NCBI GenBank assembly: GCA_039197065.1
Contig: JBCCUL010000022.1
Location: forward strand, 1 to 64,000
Length of the DNA stretch: 64,000 nt
Origin: JANQPX01 sp039197065
GTDB lineage: Bacteria; Pseudomonadota; Alphaproteobacteria; Geminicoccales; Geminicoccaceae
Direction of reading: 5' to 3'
Shown here: positions 8,063-18,270 of the stretch, piece after piece
Numbering within the stretch: position 1 is the first letter of the stretch
How the letters are laid out: each line of letters starts with the position of its first letter
Notes under the pieces: model-generated
The model's database searches: none
Told to the model about the DNA's origin: nothing
The model's input: only the letters and a program-made list of their open reading frames with translations
Position numbers and translations under genes: made by a program

Positions 8063-9211
8063 ATGGCGATGAAGAAATCCTATCTGATCGCCGGCGTTCT
8101 GGCAGTGGGTCTTGTCGGATGGCTGGCTTCGGGGCAGGTGGGCGGCAATGAAGCTGGGGACGCCGGACATGGCGAAACCGTGGCCTCGCCATCCGATGCG
8201 TCGCCGCTGTCGGGTGAAAGGCAGATCTTGTCGGTCCGCGTTCAGGACTTGACCGCCGAGACCATCGAGCGGGAAATCGTCATCAACGGCAAGACCGCAC
8301 CTGTTCGAAGCGTCGAGATGCGCGCGGAAACCAATGGCCGGGTGATCGGCGTCGATGCGAGAGAGGGGGCGTTTGTCGCTGCAGGCGACGTCATCATTCG
8401 TCTGGATCCTCGCGACCGGGAGGTCCTGGCGCTTGAGGCCGAAGCGCTGCTTCGCCAGCGGCAGATTGAACTGGATGCGGCGAAAAAGCTCGGCGAGAAA
8501 GGCTTTCAGGCCGAGACCAGCGTCGCCCTGGCAGAAGCCAATTTCGCCGCCGCCGAAGCCGCCTTGAAGCGAGCGCAGCTCGACCTCGACCATACGAAGG
8601 TCGCAGCGCCTTTCGCCGGCGTTCTGGACCGGCGCCATGTCGAGATCGGCGCTTTCGTCGACATCGGCGATCCCTTGGCCATGCTGCTCGATCAGGATCC
8701 TTACCTGGTGACTGGCGACGTCACCGAGACCGAAGTCGCCAAGCTCGAGGTCGGCATGACGGGGAAGGTTCGTCTTGCCACGGGGGATACGGTCGAAGGC
8801 AAGCTTCGCTACGTGGCGAGCCAGGCCGATCAGCAGACCCGCACCTTCGAGGTCGAGCTTGAAGTCCCGAACCCGGCCGGGCGGCTGGCGGCTGGTGTCA
8901 GCGCTGAGATCCGGCTTTCGGTCGAGCGTCTTCCAGCGCATCAGGTTTCTCCGTCGGTGCTGACGCTTGCGGATGACGGCACGCTCGGCGTGAAGACGGT
9001 CGATGCGCAGGGCCGGGTCGTTTTCATGCCCGTCGAGATCGCCAAAGCCGATCAGAACGATGTCTGGCTGATCGGGCTCCCTGAGGAAGTGCGTCTCATC
9101 GTCGTCGGTCAAGGGTTCGTCACCGATGGCGCTGAGGTTCGACCGATGCCGGTCGATGACAGCGGCAATGCGGCTGACAATGGGCAGGTCGTCTCGGAAG
9201 CGGTCCGATGA
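8063..9211 (+). CDS. RND efflux periplasmic adaptor (membrane fusion protein)
   Basis: 382 residues from ATG 8063, which has GAGGCGG about 11 bases upstream; ATG 8069 is an alternative. A signal/anchor (about 5-22) is followed by a biotinyl-lipoyl segment (VRSVEMRAETNGRVIGVDAREGAFV), a short helical hairpin (about 125-175), the second lipoyl half (TKVAAPFAGVLDRRHVEIGAF) and a beta-barrel domain. It links the inner-membrane pump to an outer-membrane channel. The 3' end overlaps the pump start by 4 bp (ATGA). No outer-membrane channel gene is nearby. Confidence 0.88.
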   Translation: MAMKKSYLIAGVLAVGLVGWLASGQVGGNEAGDAGHGETVASPSDASPLSGERQILSVRVQDLTAETIEREIVINGKTAPVRSVEMRAETNGRVIGVDAREGAFVAAGDVIIRLDPRDREVLALEAEALLRQRQIELDAAKKLGEKGFQAETSVALAEANFAAAEAALKRAQLDLDHTKVAAPFAGVLDRRHVEIGAFVDIGDPLAMLLDQDPYLVTGDVTETEVAKLEVGMTGKVRLATGDTVEGKLRYVASQADQQTRTFEVELEVPNPAGRLAAGVSAEIRLSVERLPAHQVSPSVLTLADDGTLGVKTVDAQGRVVFMPVEIAKADQNDVWLIGLPEEVRLIVVGQGFVTDGAEVRPMPVDDSGNAADNGQVVSEAVR

Positions 9212-12200
9212 ACCGCCTCATCGAGGCGTCGTTCAGCCGATCGAGGACGGTGCTGCTGGCGCTCGTTCTGGTTCTGGTCGCTGGCATCCAGGCCTATCGG
9301 GACATACCGAAAGAAGCTGATCCGGACATTGCCATTCCAATTATCTACGTATTGATGACCCATGACGGCATCTCGCCCGAAGATGCCGAGCGTCTCCTGG
9401 TGCGGCCGATGGAGCAGCAGCTTCGGCGCGTCGAGGGCATGAAGGAAATGACCGCAACCGCCAGTGAAGGCAGTGCGTCGGTCACGCTGGAGTTCGAGGC
9501 GGGCGTCGATATCGACGAGGCGCTCGCCGATGTGCGCGAAGGCGCTGACATAGCGAAAGCTGATCTGCCGGAGGAAACCGACGAGCCGCTGGTTTACGAG
9601 GTCAATCTGGCACTCTTCCCCGTTCTGGTGGTCACCCTTTCCGGCGATCTTCCCGAGCGCTCGCTCCTGAAGCTGGCGCGCGATCTCGAGAAGCGGGTCG
9701 AGGCGTTGCCTAATGTGCTCGACGTCGAGATTGGCGGCGAGCGGGAGGAGCTGCTCGAGATCATCATCGATCCGCTCCTGGTCGAGAGCTATGGCCTCGA
9801 TCTTCAGGAACTGCTGGGTCTGGTGGACCGCAACAACCGTCTTGTGGCCGCCGGCACCCTCGATACCGGCGAGGGGCGCTTTGCGGTCAAGGTGCCGGGC
9901 GTGTTCGAAACGGCCGCCGATCTCCTGGCACTTCCGGTCAAGGTCGATGGCGACAAGGTCGTCAGGATCGGCGACATCGCTCAGGTGAGGAGCAGCTTCA
10001 AGGACGCGGAGGGCTTCGCGCGCATCGATGGCCGTCCCGCACTCGCGCTCGAAGTGTCGAAGCGTATCGGCGCCAATATTATCGAAACCGTTCAGCAGGT
10101 CCGCGATCTGGTGGAAGCCGAACGCCCTAACTGGCCGGCCCATGTGCAGGTCGGCTTCCAGCAGGACAAGTCCGACAATATTCAGGACATGCTGCTGGAT
10201 CTGCAGAACAACGTGCTGTCCGCCATCATCCTGGTGATGATCGTTGTGGTCGCCGCCCTCGGCCTGCGCTCGGCGGGGCTGGTCGGTCTCGCCGTGCCCG
10301 GTTCGTTTCTGACCGGCATCCTGGTGCTCTACACGCTCGGGCTGACCGTCAACATCGTCGTCCTGTTCGCGCTCATCCTTGCGGTCGGCATGCTCGTCGA
10401 CGGCGCGATCGTGGTCACCGAATATGCCGATCGCAAGATGATCGAAGGCCTGGATCGCCGCGACGCCTATCTCGCCGCATCGAAGCGCATGGCTTGGCCG
10501 ATCACCGCCTCCACCGCGACGACGCTTGCCGCCTTCATGCCATTGCTGTTCTGGCCGGGCATCGTCGGCGAGTTCATGAAGTTCCTGCCGATCACGCTGC
10601 TGGCGACGCTGACCGCCTCGCTGGCGATGGCGCTGATCTTCGTCCCCAATATCGGCGCCCTTGTCGGGCGGGCGGAGAAGGACGCCGGAACCCAGAACTC
10701 GCTTGCCCTGGTCGAGCATGGCGATCTGAACAAGCTCAAGGGGTTTACCGGCTTCTATGTTCGCCTGCTGCGCCGTTTCTCGCGTTGGCCGGTGCTCGTC
10801 CTGATCGGTGCGATGCTTATCGCTGCCAGCGTCTACACGTCCTACGTGATGTTCGGCCGCGGTGTGGAATTCTTCCCCGATGTCGAGCCTGAGATTGCGA
10901 GCCTGCATATTCACACCCGCGGCAATCTCTCCGCAAAAGAGCGCGATAATCTGGTCTATGAGGTGGAGGAACGCCTGCTCGACGTCGCTGGCATCGACAC
11001 GATGTATGCGCGCACCAGCGTTGGCTTCACCGGCGAGGACAATGTCGATGAGGATGTCATCGGCATCATTCTCCTGGAGTTCCAATATTGGCGCGAGCGC
11101 CGTCCTGCTGCGGAGATCCTGGCCGAAGCGCGTGAAAAGGTTGCCGATCTCGCCGGCATCACGCTCGAAGTGCGCAAGGAGGCGGCGGGTCCGCCGGTCG
11201 GCAAGCCGCTGCAGGTGCAGCTGAGTTCGCGCTTTCCGGAAAGGCTCGATCCCGTTGTCGCCCAGGTCCGTCAGAAGTTCGACAGCATGGAGGGATTGGT
11301 TGACGTCACCGACAGCCGTCCCATTCCCGGCATCGAATGGCGTTTCGAGGTGGATCGCGAAAAGGCCGCGCGCTTCGGCGCAGATGTCGCCTTGGTCGGC
11401 AGCTTCATCCAGCTGGTGACCAACGGTATCCAGATCGGCGACTATCGTCCGGACGACGCGGTCGACGAGGTTGAGATCAGGGCGCGCTTTCCGGAAGAAC
11501 AGCGCGGCCTCGGACAGCTGGAGCGTCTTCGGGTCAACACGGATTACGGTGCGATCCCGCTCGCCCACTTCGTCACGCGTTCACCCGCACCCAAGGTCGG
11601 CCACTTGGCGCGGGTCGATCAGGAGCGTCAGCTGACGATTGCCGCCGATGTCGAGGAAGGCGTGCTGGTGGACGACAAGGCGAAGGAGATACGCGCCTGG
11701 ATCGCCACCCAGGATCTGGATCCGGCGGTCACGGTGGCCTTCAAGGGCGAAGACGAGGAACAAGCTGAATCGCAGGACTTCCTGATCAAGGCCTTCGGGG
11801 TGGCGCTGTTCCTGATCGCGATCATCCTGGTCACCCAGTTCAACAGCTTCTATCAGGCGTTCCTGATCCTATCGGCGATCGTGTTCTCTACGGTCGGCGT
11901 GCTGCTCGGCCTGCTGATCACCCAGCAGCCGTTCGGGATCGTGATGAGCGGTGTCGGCGTGATCGCGCTTGCCGGCATCGTGGTCAACAACAACATCGTG
12001 CTGATCGACACCTATAACGAGTTCAGACGGCGCGGCGTCGATGCGGCCGAAGCGATGCTGCGCACCGGGGCGCAGCGTCTGCGTCCCGTGCTGCTCACCA
12101 CGGTCACCACCGTTCTCGGCCTGATGCCGATGGTCTTGAAGGTCAACATCGATTTCTTTTCCCGCGATATCTCTTCCGGCGCGCCCTCAACCGATTGGTG

Positions 12201-12372
12201 GGCTCAGCTTGCTTCGGCGGTCGCCGGCGGTCTGGCCTTCGCGACGGTTTTGACCCTGATCCTGACACCCTGCATGCTGCTGCTGGGACATCAAACATCA
12301 AGCTGGATAAGATCAAAGAGATCAAAGGGTTCGACCGAACGAACCGATGGTCTGCCGGCGCCTGCCGAATGA
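9208..12372 (+). CDS. RND efflux transporter, inner-membrane permease
   Basis: 1054 residues, the normal length for AcrB/HAE1-class pumps. It has TM1 near 13-30, the large periplasmic loop, the central TM bundle with GMLVDGAIVVTEYADRK, and the C-terminal repeat with IALAGIVVNNNIVLIDTYN and RLRPVLLTTVTTVLGLMP. Proton-driven efflux acts with the adaptor encoded upstream. The proton-relay region reads GMLVDGAI rather than the GLLVDDAI of AcrB, so one acidic relay residue differs. Substrate cannot be read from sequence. Confidence 0.9.
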   Translation: MNRLIEASFSRSRTVLLALVLVLVAGIQAYRDIPKEADPDIAIPIIYVLMTHDGISPEDAERLLVRPMEQQLRRVEGMKEMTATASEGSASVTLEFEAGVDIDEALADVREGADIAKADLPEETDEPLVYEVNLALFPVLVVTLSGDLPERSLLKLARDLEKRVEALPNVLDVEIGGEREELLEIIIDPLLVESYGLDLQELLGLVDRNNRLVAAGTLDTGEGRFAVKVPGVFETAADLLALPVKVDGDKVVRIGDIAQVRSSFKDAEGFARIDGRPALALEVSKRIGANIIETVQQVRDLVEAERPNWPAHVQVGFQQDKSDNIQDMLLDLQNNVLSAIILVMIVVVAALGLRSAGLVGLAVPGSFLTGILVLYTLGLTVNIVVLFALILAVGMLVDGAIVVTEYADRKMIEGLDRRDAYLAASKRMAWPITASTATTLAAFMPLLFWPGIVGEFMKFLPITLLATLTASLAMALIFVPNIGALVGRAEKDAGTQNSLALVEHGDLNKLKGFTGFYVRLLRRFSRWPVLVLIGAMLIAASVYTSYVMFGRGVEFFPDVEPEIASLHIHTRGNLSAKERDNLVYEVEERLLDVAGIDTMYARTSVGFTGEDNVDEDVIGIILLEFQYWRERRPAAEILAEAREKVADLAGITLEVRKEAAGPPVGKPLQVQLSSRFPERLDPVVAQVRQKFDSMEGLVDVTDSRPIPGIEWRFEVDREKAARFGADVALVGSFIQLVTNGIQIGDYRPDDAVDEVEIRARFPEEQRGLGQLERLRVNTDYGAIPLAHFVTRSPAPKVGHLARVDQERQLTIAADVEEGVLVDDKAKEIRAWIATQDLDPAVTVAFKGEDEEQAESQDFLIKAFGVALFLIAIILVTQFNSFYQAFLILSAIVFSTVGVLLGLLITQQPFGIVMSGVGVIALAGIVVNNNIVLIDTYNEFRRRGVDAAEAMLRTGAQRLRPVLLTTVTTVLGLMPMVLKVNIDFFSRDISSGAPSTDWWAQLASAVAGGLAFATVLTLILTPCMLLLGHQTSSWIRSKRSKGSTERTDGLPAPAE

Positions 12373-12633
12373 GGACTTCGGTGGTCGGATTTGCCAAAGA
12401 AGAGACGGATCACTAAAGTTTTCTGGTTGTCCTCATCTTGTCACGTTTAGCAAACGTGCTGATATGTCGAGAATATAGGGGCAATTTTGCTAGTTTGCTA
12501 CGGCGGTCGAAATCGATGAGAGGCCGAGGCAGGGCCTTTGAGATGAGGCGGGTAGCGGACCGCGTCGCATCCGTCACTTTCTGAAAACTATGGGCGATGA
12601 TCGCATCTTGGATGTGACCACTGGGGGCAGGGA

Positions 12634-13227
12634 ATGAGCCAAGTTCAGCATGTTAAAGAGACGGAGCTCTTCTTCCGTCAATGGTTGCGATCTCCGAAAT
12701 CCATGGGGTCGATCATTCCTTCATCCATGGCTTTGGCGCGCGCGGTGACCAGCGCCGTCGCCTGGGAGCCGGGGCAGACCGTCGTCGAACTAGGCGCCGG
12801 TACGGGCGCGATCTCACAGGGACTTTTGGAAAAGGGTATGCCCAGCGAGGCGCTGATGATGATCGAGCTGGATGAGCAGCTCTATGATTATCTGCGCAAT
12901 CGTTTCCCGGGTGTGCGCGTGGTCCACGGCGATGCCACCAAGCTCTCGGAGATCGTGGCCGAACAGAATATCGAGCAGGTCAGCACGGTGGTTTCAGGCC
13001 TGCCGATGGTGAACATGCCCTTTGAGTTTAAGCGAGCGATCGTGCAGGAGAGCATGAAGTCTGTGAAACCCGGCGGCTACATGTTGCAATATAGCTATTC
13101 CCCTATCTCCCCGATTCCGGCTAAGAAGCTCGGTGTCAACGCGGAGATCGTGCGGTTTGTGCTCCGCAATGTGCCTCCGGCGATGGTCTGGCGCTTTCAG
13201 CCTTTGATCGACAGCGCAAGAGACTAA
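12634..13227 (+). CDS. pmtA: Phospholipid N-methyltransferase-like protein (PmtA family)
   Basis: 197 residues. N-terminal FFRQWLRSPKSMGSIIPSS and the SAM motif VVELGAGTGAISQGLLEKG match the short, rRNA-dimethylase-like PmtA group, which methylates phosphatidylethanolamine to phosphatidylcholine at the membrane. Also seen are VVSGLPMVNMPFE and the C-terminal VLRNVPPAMVWRF. The gene sits alone ahead of the lipid A block, which fits a membrane-lipid role. Family members with unknown acceptor exist, so the substrate is inferred. Confidence 0.75.
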   Translation: MSQVQHVKETELFFRQWLRSPKSMGSIIPSSMALARAVTSAVAWEPGQTVVELGAGTGAISQGLLEKGMPSEALMMIELDEQLYDYLRNRFPGVRVVHGDATKLSEIVAEQNIEQVSTVVSGLPMVNMPFEFKRAIVQESMKSVKPGGYMLQYSYSPISPIPAKKLGVNAEIVRFVLRNVPPAMVWRFQPLIDSARD

Positions 13228-13308
13228 GCACCGCCGCGAGAGCAGTTAGGTCAAGTCGAGAGGTGTTCGCTGTCTACCGCGGGGCTTGAAAGTCGTGGGA
13301 GATCGCTG

Positions 13309-15156
13309 ATGGAGTCCCTGCTCCGGCAATCGCTGGCGCTCGCCGGCCAGGTGGTGCCGGCGCTGCAGACCTTCACCGACGGCGTCAGCCACCGCCTCTG
13401 GCATGATCACATCCGCCACCAGAAGCGCTGGCTGATCCTGGCCGTTCTCTGCATGCTGGCCTTCGCCCTGGTCACCGCCGGCCAGGCCTTCCTGGTGAAG
13501 CCTGCCCTCGACGAGGTCTTCTTCGAACAGAACCGCACCATGCTGTGGCTGATCCCGGTTGCCGTGATCCTGCTCAGCGTCTTCAAGATGGGCGCCGGCT
13601 ACGGTCAGTCCGTGCTGATGGGTCGGGTCGGCCAGCGCATCATCGCGGATCTGCAAAAACGCATCTTCGGTCATCTCATGCGCGCCGATCTCGGCTATTT
13701 CCTGGAGCGTGGACCGGGGCCGCTGATCTCCGGCCTCACCTACGATACCCAGCAGCTGCGCGTCGCTGTTTCGATCGCTTTTACCGGTGTGGCGCGGGAC
13801 ATGTTTACGATCATCGGGCTCACCGGCGTGATGTTCTATCACGACTGGCGTCTCGCCTGCTTCGCCTTCATCGGCATTCCGCTGGCTTCCATGATGATCG
13901 TGCGTATCGGCCGGCGCATGAGAAAGGTCGCCGGCAAGAGCCAGGCGCAGATGGCCAAGCTGACAGCACGGCTGGAGCAGACCTTCCAGGGCGTGCGCCA
14001 GGTCAAGGCCGACAATCGGGAGGGCGATGAAGCGGCCTTCGCCAACGGTCTGATCGAACGCCTGTTCCAGCTTAACTACCGCGCCGTGCGCACCCAGGCG
14101 ATCAGCTCACCGGCGACCGAGATGATCGGCGGCGTCGCGATCGCCTCGATCATCGGCTATGGCGGCTTTCAGGTGATCGAGGGGCACATGACCCCCGGCA
14201 CGTTCTTCTCCTTCATCACCGCGATGCTCCTGGTCTACCGGCCGCTGAAGGCGCTGGCCAAGCTCAACACCCAGATCCAGGAGGGTCTCGCCGCCGCCGA
14301 TCGCATCTATACGGTGCTCGATCACCAGCCCGTGGTGCGGGATGCGCCGGACGCCGTCGACCTCGTCACGTCAGGCGGCACCATCGGCTTCGATCGGGTG
14401 ACCTTCGGCTACCAGCCGTCGCGTCCGACCATCGAAACCCTGTCCCTCGACATTCCCGCCGGCAAGACCGTTGCGCTGGTGGGGGCCTCGGGCGCCGGCA
14501 AGTCGACCATCCTCAATCTCATCCTGCGCTTTTATGACGTGGACGAGGGGTCGATCCGCATCGACGGCCAGGACATCCGCGAGGTGACGCTTGCCAGCCT
14601 GCGCGGCTCGACCGCGCTGGTCAGCCAGGACATCGATCTGTTCGACGACAGCGTGCGCGCCAATATCGGCTATGGCCGCGCCGATGCGAGTGAAAACGAC
14701 ATCGTAGAGGCGGCGAAGTCGGCGGCGGCGCATGAGTTCATCACCGCTCTCCCCAATGGCTACGACACCGTCATCGGCCCCTCCGGCCACACGCTGTCCG
14801 GCGGCCAGCGTCAGCGTCTCGGCATCGCACGCGCCATGGTCAAGAACGCCCCGATCCTGCTGCTGGACGAGGCGACCTCGGCGCTGGACAGCGAGGCCGA
14901 GCAGAAGATCCAGGGCGCCCTTCGCCGGCTGATGGTCGGCCGCACCACCGTGGTGATCGCGCATCGGCTATCCACCATCGTCGGCGCCGATCTGATCGCC
15001 GTGATGGACAAGGGCCGTATCGTCGAGAAGGGCAGACACGAGGAACTGCTGCAGGCCGGCGGCATCTATGCGCGGCTCTATGACCGGCAGTTCGCGAGCC
15101 GGCTGCCTGACGACCCGGCCCTGGAGACGACGCCAGACGTCTTTGCAGGCGGCTGA
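13309..15156 (+). CDS. msbA: MsbA-like ABC transporter (fused permease and ATPase)
   Basis: 615 residues: six TM segments in 1-330 and an ATP-binding domain in about 350-590 with Walker A GASGAGKSTILNLILRFYD, signature LSGGQRQRLGIARAM, Walker B ILLLDEATSALDSE and the switch HRLS. As a homodimer it flips lipids or lipid A core across the inner membrane. It stands 6 bp ahead of an acyltransferase-waaA-lpxK run, which supports lipid A-core export rather than drug efflux. Confidence 0.8.
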   Translation: MESLLRQSLALAGQVVPALQTFTDGVSHRLWHDHIRHQKRWLILAVLCMLAFALVTAGQAFLVKPALDEVFFEQNRTMLWLIPVAVILLSVFKMGAGYGQSVLMGRVGQRIIADLQKRIFGHLMRADLGYFLERGPGPLISGLTYDTQQLRVAVSIAFTGVARDMFTIIGLTGVMFYHDWRLACFAFIGIPLASMMIVRIGRRMRKVAGKSQAQMAKLTARLEQTFQGVRQVKADNREGDEAAFANGLIERLFQLNYRAVRTQAISSPATEMIGGVAIASIIGYGGFQVIEGHMTPGTFFSFITAMLLVYRPLKALAKLNTQIQEGLAAADRIYTVLDHQPVVRDAPDAVDLVTSGGTIGFDRVTFGYQPSRPTIETLSLDIPAGKTVALVGASGAGKSTILNLILRFYDVDEGSIRIDGQDIREVTLASLRGSTALVSQDIDLFDDSVRANIGYGRADASENDIVEAAKSAAAHEFITALPNGYDTVIGPSGHTLSGGQRQRLGIARAMVKNAPILLLDEATSALDSEAEQKIQGALRRLMVGRTTVVIAHRLSTIVGADLIAVMDKGRIVEKGRHEELLQAGGIYARLYDRQFASRLPDDPALETTPDVFAGG

Positions 15157-15162
15157 GCGGCA

Positions 15163-15987
15163 ATGGTGCCTGCGGGATCTGCGATCACCAAAGCGCCCAA
15201 GCGGGTTCGCTGGCATCATCGACCCAAGGTGCGCCATGTTCTCGCCGGCCTGATCGCCGGCTACATCCGCCTTATCGACCGCACCGGCCGCTGGAACGTG
15301 AACGTTCCGCCGGCGACGGCGGCGCTGATTCGAGACGGGCGGCCATTCATCGGCGCCTTTTGGCACGGGCGTCTTTTGATGATCTACCCGGCCTGGCGCC
15401 GCCTGCTGATCGAGCTCGGCCAGGACCAGCGCCGTCAGCCCTATGTGATCAGCTCCTCCCATGGCGACGGCCAGCTGATCCAGTTGGCGGTCAATCGCTT
15501 CGGCCTAAAGACGCTTTGGGGATCGTCCAGACGTGGCGGCGCCAAGGTTCTGCGCGAGGCGAAACAGGTGTTGAGCGCGGGCGACATCATCGTGATGACC
15601 CCCGATGGCCCGCGCGGCCCGCGCATGCGCGCCCAGCCCGGCATCGCCTATCTTTCCGGCAGCGTCGGCGTGCCGGTTGTGCCCATCACCTTCGCCACGC
15701 GACGAGAGCGCATTCTCGGCAGCTGGGACCGCTTCAAGCTGGTCTGGCCGTTCGCCTCGGGCGTGCTCGCCTTCGGCGAGCCGCTGGCGCCGACGGCTGG
15801 AAGCGATACCGAGAGCCGGCGTCGGGCGATCGAGGCCCATATGATTGCATTCGCCCGCGATATCGATCTCGCGGCGGGGCTTGAACCTATTGAACCGGGC
15901 GATCCGATCGATCCAGGCGAGCCCGTAGAGCCAAGAAAAACGGGCGCCTCGAACGCAGTAAACGAGCTGGCTAAGCCAGCGGCCTGA
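15163..15987 (+). CDS. Lysophospholipid/lipid A-type acyltransferase family protein (DUF374)
   Basis: 274 residues. Motifs FIGAFWHGRLLMIYP, ISSSHGDGQLIQLAVNRFG, GSSRRGGAKVLREA and MTPDGPRGPRM are those of the DUF374 acyltransferase family found next to waaA in alphaproteobacteria. It probably acylates a lipid A or phospholipid intermediate at the inner membrane. The tail (about 240-258) carries repeated acidic/proline pairs (EPIEPGDPIDPGEPVEP), probably unstructured. The stop overlaps the waaA start by 1 bp. Confidence 0.75.
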   Translation: MVPAGSAITKAPKRVRWHHRPKVRHVLAGLIAGYIRLIDRTGRWNVNVPPATAALIRDGRPFIGAFWHGRLLMIYPAWRRLLIELGQDQRRQPYVISSSHGDGQLIQLAVNRFGLKTLWGSSRRGGAKVLREAKQVLSAGDIIVMTPDGPRGPRMRAQPGIAYLSGSVGVPVVPITFATRRERILGSWDRFKLVWPFASGVLAFGEPLAPTAGSDTESRRRAIEAHMIAFARDIDLAAGLEPIEPGDPIDPGEPVEPRKTGASNAVNELAKPAA

Positions 15988-17294
15988 TGCTGCTCGGTCT
16001 CTATAAAATGGCGACCGGCCTCAGCTCGCCGCTGCTGGCGCTTCACCTGAAGCGCCGTGCGGGCAGGGGTAAGGAGGAGGCGACGCGCCTCGGCGAACGC
16101 TCGGGCCGAGCGACCGTCGAGCGACCGGAGGGGCGGCTTCTTTGGATGCATGCGGCGAGCGTCGGCGAGTCGCTGTCCACCCTGCCGCTGATCGAGGCCT
16201 TCCTGAACGAGCATCAGGATCTGCACATCCTGTTGACCACCGGCACGGTCACCTCGGCGAAGCTGATGGCAACCAGGCTGCCGCCGCGCGCCTTCCATCA
16301 ATATGCGCCGCTCGACCAGGCAGGCGCCTGGAGGCGTTTTTTCGACCATTGGCGGCCTGATTTCGGCTGTCTGATCGAATCCGAGATCTGGCCCAATCTC
16401 ATTCTCGAAGCGGAGCGCGCCGACCTGCCGCTTGCTCTGATCAACGCTCGCATGTCGGCGCGCTCTGCCGCACGCTGGCGCTGGGGCGGCTCCGCGGCAT
16501 CGCGGCTTTTTGGCTCCCTCGCCCTTTGTCTCGCGCGCAGCCGGGCGGACGCCGAACGGTTCTCGGAACTCGGCGCGGTCGACGTGCGCATGCTCGGTGA
16601 CCTCAAGAACGCAACACCACCGCTCCCGGCAGCGCCAGCGGCACTGGCCGAACTTGAGGCCCAGCTTGGCCAACGTCCGGTCTGGCTCGCGGCCAGCACC
16701 CACCCTGGCGAAGAGGCGCTCGTGCTCGCTGCGCACCGGCGGATAAGGCTGCAGCATCCGGATCTCCTGACGATCATCGCACCCCGTCATCCCGAGCGCG
16801 GTGAACGTCTCGCGGCCGACTTCCGCGACAATGGTGAGGAGGTCGCGAGGCGCAGTCAGGGTGAACGGCCGGACGCCGCTACCGCCATCTATCTCGCCGA
16901 CACGCTCGGTGAGCTGGGCCTATTCTACCGTCTGGCCCGCCTCGCCTTTATCGGCGGCTCGCTGGTGCCCCATGGCGGGCAGAACCCGTTGGAAGCCGCA
17001 AGGCTGGGCTGTCCGACGCTCTTCGGACCGCATACCGGCAATTTCGACGAGATGACGGCGCGCCTTCTCGAGGTCGGCGCCGCGATGCGGATCAGCGATG
17101 CGGATGATCTTGCCGGCGCGGTCGAGACGCTTCTGGCTGATCCGGAGGCGCTGGCGCAGATGGCGGCGCTCGGACGTGACGCTGGTGCAACCGAGGAGGG
17201 CGTATTGCTCCGTGTGCAGCAGGCCTTTGCGCCATGGCTAGACCGAAAGCAGCTCCGGGACGACCAGCCTGAACCCTGCCATGCATGCGCCTGA
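15987..17294 (+). CDS. waaA: 3-deoxy-D-manno-octulosonic acid (Kdo) transferase
   Basis: 435 residues. LWMHAASVGESLSTLPLIEA at the N-terminal end, ESEIWPNLILEAERADLPLALINARMS (in segments) in the middle and IGGSLVPHGGQNPLEAA in the C-terminal half are diagnostic of the GT-B enzyme WaaA/KdtA. It adds Kdo to lipid IVA on the cytosolic face of the inner membrane, before LpxK-linked and late acylation steps. The ATG overlaps the upstream TGA, and the 3' end overlaps lpxK by 14 bp. Confidence 0.93.
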   Translation: MLLGLYKMATGLSSPLLALHLKRRAGRGKEEATRLGERSGRATVERPEGRLLWMHAASVGESLSTLPLIEAFLNEHQDLHILLTTGTVTSAKLMATRLPPRAFHQYAPLDQAGAWRRFFDHWRPDFGCLIESEIWPNLILEAERADLPLALINARMSARSAARWRWGGSAASRLFGSLALCLARSRADAERFSELGAVDVRMLGDLKNATPPLPAAPAALAELEAQLGQRPVWLAASTHPGEEALVLAAHRRIRLQHPDLLTIIAPRHPERGERLAADFRDNGEEVARRSQGERPDAATAIYLADTLGELGLFYRLARLAFIGGSLVPHGGQNPLEAARLGCPTLFGPHTGNFDEMTARLLEVGAAMRISDADDLAGAVETLLADPEALAQMAALGRDAGATEEGVLLRVQQAFAPWLDRKQLRDDQPEPCHACA

Positions 17295-18270
17295 GTTCTG
17301 GGCAGACGATGGCGCTGTGGCCCATCTTCTCGATCCGATCGGCCGGCTTTACGGCGCTCTGGGCGCTTTCCGCCGACGCCTCGCAACGCCGACGCGCGTC
17401 AGCGTTCCCGTCATCTGTATCGGCAACCTCACGGTCGGCGGTGCGGGCAAGACGCCTGCTGCGATAGCCATCGCCCGCCATCTTCAAGGCCAGGGCGAAC
17501 GGCCCCACTTTCTGACCCGCGGCTATGGCGGCAGGGAGCGCGGGCCGCTTCAGGTGGATCCTGACAGCCATGGGGCCGATGAGGTCGGCGACGAGCCGCT
17601 GCTGCTTGCACGAACGGCGACCACCTGGGTGTCGGCGGATCGGGTCGCCGGCGCCAAGGCCGCCATTGCCGCTGGTACCAGCCATATCGTGATGGATGAC
17701 GGCCTCCAAAACCCCTATCTCGAGAAGGATCTTCGGCTGCTGGTGATCGATGGAGCGACAGGATTCGGCAACCGTCGCGTTCTGCCCGCGGGTCCTTTAC
17801 GTGAGCCGTTGGACCAGGCCTTTGCGCGCATCGATGCCGCCATCGTGATCGGCGAGGACCGTGCCGGTGTCGATGGGCTCCTTCCGGTGATGCTGCCGCG
17901 GCTTGCAGCGGACGTCGTTCCGGATGCCGATCTCGACCAGTTCAGAGGCCGGTCTGTGCTGGCGTTTGCCGGTATCGGCCGGCCGGAAAAATTCTACGCG
18001 ACATTGCGCGCGCTTGGCGCCGAAATCGCCGAAACCCGGTCATTTTCGGATCATCATCGTTATCAGCCGCGCGAAATCGAGCATTTGCTTACGCGAGCGA
18101 GGCAGTTTGACGCAGTCTGCGTCACCACCGAGAAGGACCATGTGCGAATTCCGCCAAATCTCGGAAAATTAGTGGAAAAATTGCCGGTTCGCCTCCGCTT
18201 TCATCAGCCGAAAAGCCTCGATCAGCTGCTGTCCACCTACCTTTCAAATCATGCTGCAGCTGCAAAATAA
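17281..18270 (+). CDS. lpxK: Tetraacyldisaccharide 4'-kinase
   Basis: 329 residues. The Walker A-like loop is GNLTVGGAGKTPAAIAIA, followed by FLTRGYGGRERGPLQVD, DEVGDEPLLLAR and VMDDGLQNPYLEKD, all hallmark LpxK segments. It phosphorylates the 4' position of the lipid A disaccharide precursor using ATP at the inner membrane. It is the last gene of the lipid A block; a 210-bp AT-rich spacer separates it from rpoH. Confidence 0.93.
   Translation: MHAPEFWADDGAVAHLLDPIGRLYGALGAFRRRLATPTRVSVPVICIGNLTVGGAGKTPAAIAIARHLQGQGERPHFLTRGYGGRERGPLQVDPDSHGADEVGDEPLLLARTATTWVSADRVAGAKAAIAAGTSHIVMDDGLQNPYLEKDLRLLVIDGATGFGNRRVLPAGPLREPLDQAFARIDAAIVIGEDRAGVDGLLPVMLPRLAADVVPDADLDQFRGRSVLAFAGIGRPEKFYATLRALGAEIAETRSFSDHHRYQPREIEHLLTRARQFDAVCVTTEKDHVRIPPNLGKLVEKLPVRLRFHQPKSLDQLLSTYLSNHAAAAK

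Noticed and set aside
9109..11568. Very long open frame (819 codons) antisense to the RND pump gene
   Set aside because: It mirrors the codon pattern of the strong plus-strand gene in GC-rich DNA. Its sequence is low-complexity (many D, Q, R, H) and matches no family.
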